A stretch of 64,000 nt of DNA from Littorina saxatilis (GCF_037325665.1 NC_090261.1:32267505-32331504), one strand, 5' to 3'; shown: positions 22,781 to 35,764, counted from the stretch's first letter. Translations and numbers: made by a program. Notes: generated from the sequence alone by a model not told the origin.

Positions 22781-23109
22781 CAGAAGGAATGACAGGGGAA
22801 GAAGAAATATGTGTACGTTAAAGTTTGCGTGTAGCTTTTTGACACCTTTATAACGCATTTGCTTGTGTGCATCTCTTACCGTAAAAAAAGGAAGAGGGGA
22901 GAATGTGCACGAATAAGTTTTGTTTTCCGACACCGGCAAAATTGTGGCTTTGAAAGGAAATCAGACAATGGAAATTGTGTGGTGATCTCTTCAGTAAATC
23001 AAGAAACGTACACATTTTTGACACATGAAGAACTCAGTTCTATGGTAGTGTCTTCAGTATGAAGAGTCGGCGCAACACTTGTACAACTTTTATTTCAGAT
23101 TCGCGGCAG

Positions 23110-23247
23110 ATCGGATGTCTGGCAAGACCATGCAGCGCAGACAAGATATGCGTCCCCGCTTCCTGGCCAAGAAAAACAGAAACAGACACATGCTTAGACC
23201 TCGTTGACGGCTGTGAGCCTGTACGAACAATGTCAGACAGACACTGA
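23110..23247 (+). CDS. secreted PAN/apple-domain protein, exon 2 (C-terminus)
   Basis: After a pyrimidine-rich stretch (TTTTATTTCAG) and a second AG at 23109, a phase-0 frame opens with IGCLARPCSADKICVPAS and ends in 46 codons at a TGA (23245-23247). It matches phase 0 of exon 1, giving a protein of about 163 residues. The cysteines (CLARPC, ICVP, DTCLD, GCEP) suggest a short disulfide-bonded tail. The last codons and the stop fall at the start of a (CAGA)n tract, so the C-terminus is set by repeat sequence. An acceptor 11 nt upstream (23098) would leave phase 0 but give a different frame, with a stop after about 33 codons. Confidence 0.6.
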   Translation: MGCLARPCSADKICVPASWPRKTETDTCLDLVDGCEPVRTMSDRH

Positions 23248-23625
23248 GACAAGCAGACAGACAGGCAGGCAGGCAGAGGCAGACAGGCAGGCAGCCAGGC
23301 AGGCAGACAGACAGGAAGAAAGGCAGGACAGGAAGGCAGACAGGCAGACAGACAGGCAGACAGACAGGCAGACAGATAGGAAGACAGACAGGCAGGCAGA
23401 CAGGCAGGCTGGCAGACAGGCAGACAGGCAGACAGACAAACAGACAGGCTCGCAGACAGACAGACAGGCAAACAGACAGACAGACAGGCAAACAGACAGA
23501 CAGACTAGACAGACAAACAGTGACAGGCAGCTCGCAGACAGACAGGCAGGCAGAAAGAGAGTCAGGCAGATGGAAGTGTAAACGGTAGGGCGGACGGACG
23601 GACGGACGGACGGACGGACGAAAAA
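23228..23625 (+). repeat. (CAGA)n/(CAGG)n compound microsatellite, then (GGAC)n
   Basis: About 350 bp of CAGACAGG-type repeats, followed by GGAC repeats at about 23590-23622. It produces long spurious open frames on both strands. Confidence 0.97.
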
Positions 23626-23639
23626 TTAGATAAAGTGAT

Positions 23640-25052
23640 AGGCTGACACATTCACACTTATTCACGCCCTTCAGTCGCTCTACCTCACTCTGTCTTTCGC
23701 AAATGCTATCATAATAAGCGTGCAGGCTCTCTCCGTGTGTGTGTCACGTGTGTGTGTGTACGGTGTGTGTGTCTGTGTTTGGCCGTGTCGGTTGGCTTTT
23801 TACATGGATACGCAGGCGAGGTTAATTCTTTAATTAGAACCTTTGATTACAATATCGCTCTTTAGCTGTCAAATGCCCCCCTTTAGCTGTCAAATGCTCA
23901 TTGGTTAAAAACAGGATATTCGATGATTATTTTTCCGTGGGTAGCTTCCCTTTGCTGCACAATATTTACATATGTTTTAGACCAATGAGCGCTGGTATGC
24001 ATATTCGGTGCGGATACATGATATTGTCCCAAAGTGGATTAGCGGCTCGCAAACGAAGATTCGTCCAAATGATGGTTAAAAACAACCTGCACCGGACGGA
24101 AGCTGAAAACTAAAGGCACATAATAGTTCAAACAATCATTCAACTGTATTTATTTGACCTTATTCCCCCCTCTGCTTCTTTACCTCTGTAAACTTGTAGG
24201 GGTAGTTATTTTTCGATAATGACCCAGCAACCAAACAAATAACGACCCAGCAACAGCCTGAATCCTCGATAGTGCAATGGGTTGAGAAGTTGTTCTGTTT
24301 CGGTACTACTTTTTGCGACTGAAAAGTTCCGAACGCTCTAATGTACGAAGTATACATCTCTGGAGCAAACAATACAAACATACCGCATTTAAATTAACAA
24401 CTACAGGCCTGAACACATGAATCTCCATGTAAAATCCATGAGTTCGGTTGTTTTCTGAATCTAGATCTGCCGTGCTCAAACGTTCATCACAAGCAATTTC
24501 CCGCAAGGCATGTAACTCATACTTTGTCTAGCGACAAGAGTAGTTCCCCTTCTTTTCACTCAGTTTCTTCGACAACAGACTGCAATCCGACGGTCAGTTT
24601 TCAACAATATTTCATTTAATAAACAGATCACACGCAACCAAATGCACACATCTCATCAATTTAAACAACATAAAGCGGTTTCATACACTATTTTCCCCAG
24701 AAAACTGAACTTCATACAGTTTTTAACTTTGGAACACGGGTGCAAAAGTTCGTCTGCTAGTCCCATTTGACGAAAGAACATTATCCTAAGCGATACCAAA
24801 ACATATACAGAACACACAATATCTGCCTTTGCCGCCACAGCAGAATAACAGCATATCTGTGTACTTGATTTTAGTCCAAAATAGGAAAACTGACAAGAAG
24901 TGTTAACAGAATGGAATGATTTGCACGGAACTATACAACCGCGCATTAATCGATCGCCTGCGCAGGTTGACTGGTTGAGTGAATAGGATTCGATCAAACT
25001 TTCGCAAAAAACCTCCTCTTTTCTTTGAATAACTGAAGAAAGGAGGAATAAA
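23640..25052. other. no gene recognised
   Basis: A short TG-rich patch at about 23735-23780 and a duplicated TTTAGCTGTCAAATGC motif near 23862 and 23882. Otherwise unremarkable. Confidence 0.4.
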
Positions 25053-25170
25053 GAGGTTACACACCTCGTCTCAGTGATAATAAAAAATGATGGTCTCAGT
25101 TCGCATTTTTCATGATCCGCTAACTTCGACCATTATTTTTAATAATCACTGAGACTCGGCATGTAACCTC
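25053..25170. repeat. imperfect inverted repeat, ~43-bp arms
   Basis: GAGGTTACA at 25053 onward, with GTCTCAGTGAT inward, is mirrored by ATCACTGAGAC and TGTAACCTC ending at 25170. It is about 85% matched with a loop of about 35 nt. This may be a small MITE. Confidence 0.7.
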
Positions 25171-25995
25171 TACTTACACAGACTGTAGGAAGAGGCAAAC
25201 CGTCTTGAACAATATTATTCCTCAGGAAGCGACTCCAAGAACACAGAAGACTCGAAGGTGAGTGACAGACCTTGTAGTCTTTCTGTGATAGTAGTAGTCC
25301 AGTGGACGATACCCTTCCGCCTGTGGTCTGATGTGCACGAGAAAGTTATTACCTGGATGGGAACCATGCTGCGGTGTCGGATTGTTTGAAAGCACAAACA
25401 AATTTCACTTGCAACCAATCCGACCCCGCTCTTGTTTGCACCCAATCAGTAACTTTCTCGCCCACGTCAGCCAGGAAATTCGAGCAACATTTTGTTGTTT
25501 GTTGTTGTTGTAATTATAATTTTGTTGTTGTTTTCTCCGCAGAATAGTAACGTGCCTTATTCGTATCAATTTTGATTTTTTTCCAGGTGCAAGTGAGATC
25601 GGGTCAACAATTTCTTGATGACTATGCTGCAGCTGTCTTCACAACCACATTATGACGTCACAGCCATGAACAGAATTGAAATAGATGGGGATTTGTACGT
25701 CCATGCCTTAGAAATCGGTTGCCAGTAATATCACTGTATAGGTCTTGTGTGTTGTGCCAAGTAACGTTTGGTTTATCACGAAATGGAAGTTTTAAAAGTT
25801 TTCGTTGGATATTCAACCTCTGAATGTTATGGCACGCGAGATCCTGCGAGAATATGGGAGATTTTTTAATTTTATCATTGTCAACTTTCACTGTGATGCA
25901 GTTCCCGAGAATCTGTTGAGTATTCCTTTTTTGTTGTCATAAGGAAAACTGTTGGTGAAGGGCTCAGATCGACTCGCGATGAGAATACGATACTT

Positions 25996-26290
25996 GACGG
26001 GCGCAGTGGCGTGGTGGTAAGACGTCGGCATCCTAATCGGGAGGTCGTGAGTTCGAATCCAGATCGCTGCCGCCTGGTGGGTTAAGAGTGGAGATTTTTC
26101 CGATCTCCCAGGTCAACTTATGTGCAGACCTGCTAGTGACTTAACCCCCTTCGTGTGTACACGCAAGCACAAGACCAAGTGCGCACGGAAAAGATCCTGT
26201 AATTCATGTCGGAGTGGGGTGGGTTATGGAAACACAACAATACCAAGCATGCCTACCCAACGAAAGCTGAGTGAAGCTGACTATGCTCTC
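25996..26290 (+). mobile_element. tRNA-derived SINE (subfamily 1)
   Basis: The head GACGGGCGCAGTGGCGTGG holds a box A-like segment (GTGGCGTGGTGGTAAG), and GAGTTCGAATCC near 26049 is box B. The body GTGGAGATTTTTCCGATC and then CCTTCGTGTGTACACGC is shared with the SINE at 61002-61741. The 3' part differs from that copy after about 26240 and its end is unclear. Confidence 0.8.
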
Positions 26291-26299
26291 AGAGTATTC

Positions 26300-28098
26300 A
26301 CGACTTTTTTCCGTGACCTTTCGGATTTCATGGGGGCTGCCATTTTGGTTTTGATGCGCTTCCTTTTCCGGTTTACGTATTTTCCGGTTTAACATAGCAT
26401 TTGCGTTTTTTTGTCAGAAGAGTGATATTTGGTTATGAAGGAAGTCAAGTCCGCCATTACCTGCAACCTCAGTTGAGTGTTTACTTTGAACTTAAACTTG
26501 AACCGTAACAGTGTGTAGCCAGTTCGCAAGACCTGTTCATCTTCCTACCAGTTCCAACTGTTGTTATCAATGGGTCGCGCAGCTGGAGGAAGTGTTTATT
26601 TTCATTTGGAGCCCAACTTCAGTTCAAAACCAGTCAAGAACTGGCCTTGACATTCGTTTGGAACTTAGTTCAACGAGTATTTTCTCGAACGTAACTTTTG
26701 ACCCAGCTGGTTGGCATCATGAATTAGACGTACACCGGCAGTTATAAATCATGTTGTGCAAAAGACTGTAAAGAAGTAGAAAATTGTGGAAAATCGGGAA
26801 TGCTTTCTCAGTTTGTGCACCCTGGCAACATTCATCAGGAAAAAAACTGCATATGCCTTCCTCTGCAAAACAAAAGTCGCTCGAAGAATGCTGAACGGGC
26901 AGCGACGACTAGCTGTTCTTCTTCAAAGTAATAAACTACCCCCCAAACCCTGCAAGTTTGTGCGATTTACTTTGTGGACATGAAGCCAGCAGAGGGCTCA
27001 GGAATGCCCACTTAATTCCTTGATTTTACTTCCGTCACAAGAACTAAAAGAACATTCAATGTTCGTTAAATCTGTGGATCAAGTGACTCTAGAAGCGGAG
27101 GAAATGAAAATCACCGGCAGATCTGTACAAGATGTTGAATTCTGCCAGGGAAACGAAGCCGCTGTCACGGCAGAGAAGTCTCCGCCTACGAAAGTCGGTA
27201 GATCTAGAGCAAGGTAAACATACGTTTTTCAACGCTTGTTCACAAACACACACACACGTACACAAACACACACACGCTCACACCATCACACACACACTTA
27301 TGAAAGAGATGGAATAGCTGATCGAGTGATGACAATGTTGATTGATAAGTATTTTTTGGTGCGGTGAACTTGAGGCAATATTGTTCTATCAATCCATCAA
27401 TATATTTTACACTTTCACCCCAGAAATGAAGCACGTGTACACATATTGAACAAAAGAACCATTTTAAGCTTCCATTGGTATTGTTTCCTCTTTTTTTTTG
27501 CAGACATGTTGGCAGGAAGTGAGTGTTTCACCCCACTCTTGCAAGGTAGGTTGATCACTGATGACAAGTTCTGATTGTTTTTCCTTTTTAATATTAAACG
27601 GATGACAATCCGTACACTGCAGATGGATCTAACCGAGATGGATCTAACCGATACACGGAAGCAACATTGGGAACACACTGTTATTCAGTCTGTGAATAGT
27701 TCATGTGTGAGGGGTATTACTGCAAGTACGTTCACTAATGTAGAGAAATAATTTTGGACTCAAACTTCAAGTTAAATTGTTTCTGCTGTCAGAGCCATCT
27801 TTCTGAAGGAACAATATTTTACATGCCACTAGATTGTTGTATATTCCTTATTTTGCAATGACAGGCTCAGCTTTCATTTGATTGTAATGTGTTTCTTATT
27901 TGAAGCTTTGTATCATAAAAGCTCTGTAGAAGTGTTGCACTTGTTTTGCAGACTGCATTAGGCGTGGTAGCTATTGCACCCCCCCCCCCCCCCCCCCCCC
28001 CGCCTATTGATCTAACACACCCACCCACACACATACACAGGGTGCTGACAAAGGATCTTTTTCTATTCTCCTTCAGGCCATCGCTTAATTTCTTGCAG
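26300..28098. other. no confident gene; poly-C tract at ~27969-28001
   Basis: Contains an open plus-strand stretch at about 27060-27215 ending at a donor-like AAG|GTAAAC, and several AG-bounded short segments, but no combination keeps a convincing frame. A C homopolymer lies near 27969-28001. Confidence 0.35.
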
Positions 28099-30897
28099 AC
28101 TGAGGAGCAGAGGACGTTTGAGCCGCTCCTAAACCTGAGGCACACAAGCCACAAGGTAAATAAGGTATCAGTATAAAAACAAATGTTTTCACTTTGATTT
28201 TTATCGCATCATTTTTTTTAATTAAACTCTGTAAATTGTGGCAATTACACATTATGCCAATAACATTATTATGAAGAATGAAGATTTTCAACTTATCATT
28301 GAAGAAATGAAATCAAGCATTTTTGTTCATTCTGTATTTGATTATTATTTTCCAGTCTTTGGGTTGGCATAGTGGGTGAAATAAGGGTGAGGAGTGTCGG
28401 TTGGTGTTATTTTTTCGGTCTTGGTGATGTAATATTTTTCCCACGGTATTCATGGTTATGTTTGACTTTAGTGCAGATTCCAGAACAGCCTCTTAAACTG
28501 AAAAGCTACAAGGTTAACAATATAAACAGGTTACTGGTGTCTCAGGCATTGATGTTTTTTAAAAAGATTTGCACAGCAATTTATGTGTTTGTAAACAGAT
28601 AATGAAAATAAAGCATAACAACTTTTATATTTTGTAAGTGGAATTAAATGTTTTCATTTTTTATTTTGAAGTGTTTTTGTATTCAGGTTTTATTGGATGG
28701 GTGGGGGGGGGGGTGGTTTTGGTGGTTCTGACTTTTTATGATGTAAGGATTTTTTTCCTTAATTAGTTATTTAATTAGTTTATGTAGGGGGGGCCGAGGG
28801 GGGGGGGGCGTGGGATTTAAAGTGTATTTCTGGCTTTCGGAGAGGTGCTAAATCTGTTAAAATGGAAATGAAATAAAACAATTGGTGGTGAGGGTTATTA
28901 CAAAAAAAGTAAGGATTATTTCTCATACCTTTTTATTTTTTACCCAAAAATTATGTTACTGAAATTATTCATTAATTTTTAAAGAGGCAGACTGTGAGAC
29001 AGGTGATGTAATTGAAGTTAGAATATCATGAGATGTTACTTACTTTCTTTACAATATCATCTAATTTGACAGTCCGACACTGAAGACTGCAGACTTCATG
29101 GCAGCCACTGACCTGACGATATGACAGCCATGAATTGAATATCAAACGCAGAAGAAGAAAAAGAAGAAGACAGTCTAACAGGAAAATAATTCTGGTATGC
29201 TCATAATTTCTATGCCAGTTTGAAAAAAGTCATGAATTGAAGTTTACCCAGGTTAGACATTAGCATGTCGTAATTGTGACAATGAATGTATCCGTAAACG
29301 CACCAAGAGACTTACTTTGAAAAATTGAAGTCATGCATCGTCAATATGACTACAATCACAAACTGAATAAGGGGAAATCATGTCAATTTGGTGGTCTGGA
29401 TCATCAGCTGTTGCTCATTCGCTATAATGGTCTACTTGACAAAGCCCGTCTTCATGTGCTTCTTTGTTTCTTTATACCTAGTGTAGACAACATGTAGGCG
29501 TTTGCAGACTGTTTATTGTATTGCTGTTGTTTGTTTGTGAGTAAAACTATGGTGTGACCTCAATTGTTTGAAATTTGTTGTGTATGTTCTACTTTGTGTA
29601 AGGTGTTTCTCCATGCCCCCAGAAGAACCGACATTATATTAAAACCTTCGAAATTGTGCAAGCCATCAGAAAACTGTCAAGTCTGATTTGCTAGAACAAG
29701 CGATATTAACACGTTATTAAGATGAATATTTGATTAAATATGTGCAGGAACTACTTCAGCAGATTCATATGGCCAGTCTCACAATGCAAGGAAGGTGAGT
29801 AAATTGAATTATGTCTCTCCCACCTGTTCTGTGTTTAGTGTCAGCCGTGATTGCCTGATGAGAATTTGAAAACATGTTGCTAACTAACATGAACCAAACC
29901 ATGAAACGTGATGTAGGTGAGTAGCCCATCTAGAAAAACGAACCTGTTCTAATTCCGAATTAGAACAGGTTCTTTTTTCTAGATGGGCTACTCACCTACA
30001 TCACGTTTTATGGTTGGGTTCATGTTAGTTAGCAACATGTTTTCACATAGAAAATGGTGGGCACCTGAACAAATATCTGCACATTACAATGAAGTCTTAC
30101 TTTTTAATCTGATGGTTTAATAACCCCCAAAAACCCAACCAACCAGCACCCCCCCCCCCCCCCCCCACCCCTCCAAGAAGAAGCTCACATAACTACCAAC
30201 TACACAATTTCATTACAGAATCAAACAATGGGAAGAATCAGGATTCAGCAGTGCTAGGTCGTTGGGGGGGATAGCTATCACTAGGCACTCAGCAATGAAT
30301 AGTTGAGGTTTTCACGGACATTAACAAAATCCGGTAACCTACGGACAGTAAATTTCACAGGGAAGGGAACAAGAACGTCAAAAATGGAAAAGTATGTTTT
30401 TTCTTTCAAACCATTGATAGAGCTCTGAAGCTTCACACAAGTTTTGCAGAGAGAGCACTCGGCCTCTTCATTTTTGGCACTAAAACATGCGCACACACAA
30501 AAAGAAAGTTTTTAAAAAGTGGCACCGATGTATTCTCACACTCACAGCCTTAGAATATTGCAGTTTGTATGTTACCAAATTGAGGCATGATTTTACTCCA
30601 TACCTGACCAAATCTGCGACAGTCGGGCAAACTTCTTAAAAGTCGGATTGGGCCTTCAATCAAATACTCAGAAACCAGCAGCTACTTTAAGTAATACTAG
30701 TTTTGTTGTTATTTTTTACAGCTTGTACTGAATGTGTTTTCTTTTATCTCCTCAGAATCGAGTCAGCCAGAGAAAGACCATTGAGAGGGAGAGCGCACAG
30801 TAAAGCATATATGGCATGCACTTCGGTGGACCAGTGCCATCATCTTCATAACAAGAGATGCAGATCATATTTTCTTATGTTTAAGTATAGCTGTTAG
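28099..30897 (+). CDS. tentative host gene with small phase-compatible exons (3' part)
   Basis: Four AG...GT-bounded segments join in phase. 28099-28155 (57 nt, TEEQRTFEPLLNLRHTSHK) follows TCTTGCAG and precedes GTAAAT. 28477-28512 (36 nt, IPEQPLKLKSYK) has a weak donor GTTAAC. 29748-29794 (47 nt, ELLQQIHMASLTMQG plus AG) is followed by the consensus donor GTGAGT. 30756-30897 follows a pyrimidine tract and CTCAG and runs 47 codons to a TAG, ending FLMFKYSC. Reading frame is kept across all joins. I do not recognise the protein; it looks hydrophilic and basic. Upstream exons were not resolved. Short exons can match by chance, so this stays tentative. A 177-bp palindrome lies in the last intron. 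Confidence 0.25.
29868..30044. repeat. 177-bp near-perfect palindrome (88-bp arms, 1-nt centre)
   Basis: From GAAAACATGTTGC at 29868 the sequence mirrors to GCAACATGTTTTC ending at 30044. The centre is at 29956 in CTAATTCCGAATTAG. A few mismatches lie within the arms. No target duplication is visible. Confidence 0.92.
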
Positions 30898-33800
30898 CAA
30901 AAGTATTTGACGATTCTTGGGTACGACTTTCGTGTTTAATCCTATTAGCTTGTGTACAGCCCCAAAATCTGTTTTATTTTGATTTATCATTTATAGTTTG
31001 AATTTTTTTTTTAATGGAATTAGTCCAAATGTAAATACATCTAAGGTTGCAATATTGTTTTTTTGTATATATATACCCTTAAAACTACCTCTTCGTGTAA
31101 ACAAAATTTAATTGTAAAAAGAAGTGTTTGTTCAAGGGAGATAATTTGAAGCGAATTTTTTTTAAATCAGTAAAACTGCGTAGTGACATCCTCAATTAAA
31201 TAAAAAGATTAAGGAATAAAGGTATACACACAGGTTGTACCCATTTTCTTGATTGCACTGCTTTTAAGTAGAAAGCTTTTTTTCTCAGAATTATTTTACA
31301 AATAAAATTCAAGGGAGGCAATTGATATGATAAAAAGGAAGAATTTTTTTTTCTTAGAATACTGTACACATTTAGTAAAGTATAATTTACAAGACAAAAC
31401 ACATGTTTTTTTGTTTTTTTTCTGTGCCTACTACTTGACAAGAGAACCACGAGATTTGTGCAGATTATTTAAAATTTTCTGTACAGTATATTTTACAAAG
31501 ACAGATCCATACAATATATATAATTTTGTAATAGATGTTTTCAATTTGAATGTAGGTATGGTTTTTTTTAAATCAACAGTTCGGATAGCCACAACAAGTG
31601 TGTATGTCTTGTGATTTGAGAGCTTTAGCACTGGATGCTTAGAATCCTCTTGATCATTTACTTCAGTAGGTAAAGCCACCTTCTCCAAAATCTTCTCTCC
31701 TATTCTGTGCTTACTACAGTGGGTTTGACAAGAGAACCACGAGATTTGTTTTTGTACATATGTTGCTTTTATTCTGTAAACTTTAATGATTTAATCCTAT
31801 GTGCACATTTTTTTTTAACTGTGTTTTTGTTTTTGTTTTCCTGTATTCAAAGTGTGTATGGAAACCACAACCTGTCACAGCAGTATTATTAATCTGGATC
31901 TCCCTGCTATGAACGTAATTAACAGAACGTGTGCATGTAGCTAAAGAACTTAAAAAGAATTTCTGCTACTTCACTCAAAATACGTCCATCCTCACACTCA
32001 TATTTTCTTAAAATAATATTTGTTCATACAAACATGTTTGCGAATTATTCAATTTTGCGTAAAATATTCAATTACGATTTCTTTGTGTGTTGCAAAATTA
32101 TGTAATAAAATTATGCAAGATCAAATTCAAAACAGCAATAAAGCTGCTGACGGCAGAATACCTCTGTTGACTTCTCTATCTGTTGGGTCAAACTATGCCA
32201 CAGACATGTTTCTTCTAGAAGCTCAATATCACGTGGTACAGTCTCAAAGACAGAACAACGCAATAACCTTTTTTTGTGTAGATTCGATTGACTTTTTCCT
32301 GAAATAAAATATTCATGAAGCCGGTTCTGACCGAGTTAATATATTTCTGGAAAGCTGAACAACGCAATGCGTCTGTGACTGGTGAAGAAGCAGAGCTGGA
32401 GCTTTTTGTATTGTTTGTCGTTGGTTTTATTACACACGCACTCACATACGGTCAACAAAATGTTGCATGTTCCTGCTTGACAAACAAATGCCTGCATACA
32501 TGCGTGCACGTACGAACGTACGAACATTCATACCTGTGCAAACAATCTGCCACTTCAAGTTCAACATCCAAACCCCACACATTCCTCCAAAAGGAGTCTG
32601 AAGTATAATACTGGCATTTGTGGTATTGAACGAGGACCTCAACTTCCATTGTCTAGTGCATGTGGGTCTCATGTTGTACGTGTGAAACCACTTACTTAAA
32701 AAAGAAAAAATCTTGTAAGCTTATCAACAAAAAACGAACAATTATATTCTTAAACAAACTGGTTAGAATAACAGATTTAGGAGAATGCAATGCAAGGAAC
32801 ATCATTATCTAATTCGGTCGATGCTTAGATCTAGAAAAGCACCCACTTATTCCAGTATAATAGAGAGAAAAAATCCAATTGAAAAAGTTCCAGATCTAGA
32901 CAAGGCAAGCACTAGCAGCAATTTTAGCAAGCAAACTCGAACTTGCCCTGCATTCATGCAAGGTCGAACCACTTTCCCTGCCTAGTGGGGGTTTGGCGGG
33001 TAGAGGGCCGGTGCTGGCACACTCGGAGTGAAACGACATGTCACCTACTTCGATAGCTTCTCCGGATTTACGTGTACAAACAGCGTCCGGGTTTACCGCT
33101 TCGATTCTAAACCCTAGTTTCTCATGCTGGTAACAAACTGGCTATTTGTTTATCAGATGTGTCGTTGTTCCACATTAAATTATGCTAGAATGCAAGATCG
33201 CAATCATTTGGTTATCAAACCAGGTTGTGTTCTTTTTTTCATCACCTTTTTCCGCGCAAACAGTTTTGCGCCATTTCTTTTGCGCAGACTGGGCGGGACA
33301 GGAAGCGGAAGCGCATCAAAATTTCTGATTGGACAATGATGCCGACGCCCACTTGACCCCCACTACAATGTCAAGGTCGGAAAGTCGTGAATAGTGTGGG
33401 GAACCCAAATGGGCGAACGAGCTCACACGTAAACAGAACATTCTGGAAGAAGAGCTCGGAAGAAGAAGAAGAAGAAGAAGATACTTAATTTGACTGAAAT
33501 CGACACACGTTGATTTAAACTGCTATATACAGCCTACCATGAGTAAATGCTGTAATTTGACACTGGAAGAAGCAATGATCGACTCAGAACTGACGCATGT
33601 TGATGACCGAGTGTCCGTTTGTCCCACCTGAAAACTGTTTTCAGAGTTACAGTATGATCACGTGGAGATTGAACATGCACATGAAGAGTTGTGTCCCAGT
33701 TTTGGAGAAAGGAAACGGCTTTCTACAGACGGTTCTGTCTTGATTTCTTAAAGATATACGATATCGATTGAAAACAACCACGACGTCTCTTTAGGCCTTT

Positions 33801-34350
33801 TCTTTCGAGGTGCACTCTTTGACGCCAAAAGCCAAATAAAGTTCGAATAGACGTCACTTCTTCTGCGTGTCTTTTGAAGAAGTGACAAAGAATTTCCAGC
33901 ACGAACTTTGTCTCGGTGACTTCAACATACTGTATCAGCAATAGTACGGTCACCGCCAGGCTGTGTATGTTTCGGTATGGTATATCATTAAATTACAGTT
34001 ATTCTGGTTCTTGTTCACAAAATAGATACTCTCAGAATTTGTAATCAGAGTTTTTGCAACGTCAGTATATCCTCTGTGTGTTTATAATGTTATGTAACTA
34101 ATGTTATGTTATTGTTGTTGTTTCCCCCAATGATTGCACAGCGCTTTGAGCAGGATTTAAGCCCTGGATACACGCGCTTTAGAAATACGATGCATTATTG
34201 TTCGTTATTATTTTAGCACATTCTGATAGTAATTTCCTGCTGTGAGTTTTTGATGTTGTCTTTATGACACCACGTTTCTTTGGTTTTTAAACGCTGATTG
34301 TCATTACATATGTGACTCGTCAACCGAATATCAACTGAAAATGCACGGTC
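30898..34350. other. no gene recognised; AT-rich, local duplications
   Basis: Holds an imperfect direct duplication about 290 bp apart: TTGACAAGAGAACCACGAG with flanking TCTGTGC.TACTAC at about 31420-31460 and 31705-31752. A possible 386-bp inverted-end segment lies at about 32982-33367 (TAGTGGGGGT and its reverse complement). A GAA repeat lies at 33452-33480. Confidence 0.4.
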
Positions 34351-34357
34351 ATTAGTC

Positions 34358-34440
34358 AATCAAATCAAATCAAATCAAATTAACTTTATTATCTCACATG
34401 GAGAAATTGCAGTGGTGGTACATTTAACATAAAGACAAAC
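34358..34440 (-). mobile_element. possible LINE 3'-end remnant
   Basis: Tandem AATCA repeats followed by AACTTTATTATCTCACATGG look like a short-repeat-tailed LINE 3' UTR read in reverse. No coding sequence is attached. Confidence 0.3.
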
Positions 34441-34730
34441 ATAAGACTATAACATTAATATTAGCATCTGCTGCACGTACTTCGCAGTTTAATACCTGCA
34501 TGTTTTATCGTTTCGTTGGTGCACGTGAATTCAAAAAGAGTCACATGGTTACAGAGCATGACATTTGTCACACTTGTCGCATGTTTTTTGCCATACGGCC
34601 GACGTATTTTGCGACATATTGAGACAGCAGACTGATTTTGCGATATGCAGCATGCTTTCCAGTTTAGCCTTATTCCACTGGTGGCAAATTTAAGCATCTA
34701 GGATTTGAGCCCAGCCCTGGTTAGTAGTCT

Positions 34731-34907
34731 ACAGTCGAACCTGCCTCGGCGACATCCTCTCTATAATGACCACCTGTCCATAACGACTACCCAAAAGAAT
34801 CGCTGACAAGGGTCTCTACTTAATTTACCTTTCCATGGCGACCACCTGTTAATAACGACCACCGTTTGATCGGTCCGTCGATGGTTGTTATAGACAGGTT
34901 CTTCTGT
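34731..34907. mobile_element. short MITE-like element
   Basis: ACAGTCGAACCTG at 34731 and CAGGTTCTTCTGT ending at 34907 form imperfect TIRs (11 of 13). The interior repeats CGACCACCTGT-like motifs. No target duplication was identified. Confidence 0.45.
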
Positions 34908-35222
34908 TGCAGTCGCGGTATGGAGTGTTATTAATATTACTGACTTATTATAATGCCCATTAGCATGCGTTGAGTGTTACCAAACATAGTGTAACCGTAC
35001 ATTTTTTTTCTAATATAAACTGTTAGCCTTTTTCAAGTCTCTGTGTGTGATTCTTGTTGCATTTGTTGTTCATTGGAGATAAACAAGAAACACAACTGGA
35101 AAGGATTTTTATATATCTTTACACAAGTAAAGGGTTGTTTCCCCTGTTCTAAACGCGCTCAGGACCACAGAATACATATAATTAGCTCAGGACCGAGTTG
35201 AATGTCTATATTGCCATATCAG

Positions 35223-35544
35223 CAGGGGCGGACGAGGGGGGGGGGGGGGGGGGTTTCTGGGGTTTCCGGACCCCCCCCTAGCCAAAAAATAAACATATTT
35301 TTGGGGCATTAATCAGTGACAAAATCTGCTGCCTGAAACTGGTAATGATCATCCTCAGAATGCACCAGATTGCACCATTTTGCATCCTTTTTTTCAAAAT
35401 TTTCCGGGGGGGCATGCCCCCAGACCCCCTTAGCAAGCTAGGCGCTTCGCGCCGTCAGCTCGGCGCTTCGCGCCTTCACACCCATATCTTCACAATATAC
35501 TTTTGGAATCCCCCCTCCCCATAAAATGAAATGATCCGACCCTG
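35223..35544. mobile_element. 322-bp MITE-like element with GGCGCTTCGCGCC repeats
   Basis: The imperfect TIRs CAGGGGCGGA and TCCGACCCTG are flanked by a 5-bp duplication ATCAG (35218-35222, 35545-35549). Inside are a G run, CCGGACCCCCCC, CCGGGGGGGCATGCCCCC and two copies of GGCGCTTCGCGCC near 35440-35475. Confidence 0.55.
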
Positions 35545-35551
35545 ATCAGTG

Positions 35552-35616
<65 letters not shown>

Positions 35617-35704
35617 TGAGTGTCTCTGTGTGTGTGTGCACGGTTTGTGTGTGTGTGTTTGTATGTGTGTGTGTTTGTTTGTGTGTGTGTGTGCAAAGAG
35701 CTTA

Positions 35705-35743
<39 letters not shown>

Positions 35744-35764
35744 CAAAGAGCTTGGTCTGTGTGC

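Noticed and set aside
23090-23665. Cys-rich and Arg/Gln-rich open frames over the (CAGA)n tract
   Set aside because: Simple-repeat translations; both strands are open for the same reason.
25996-26075. tRNA gene (A and B box-like motifs)
   Set aside because: The segment is the head of a SINE with a shared body and a second copy at 61002-61741; the cloverleaf is degraded. The same holds for 44270-44345.
32982-33367. Possible 386-bp MITE with TAGTGGGGGT ends
   Set aside because: Only about 10 bp of inverted match and no target duplication; kept only as a remark.
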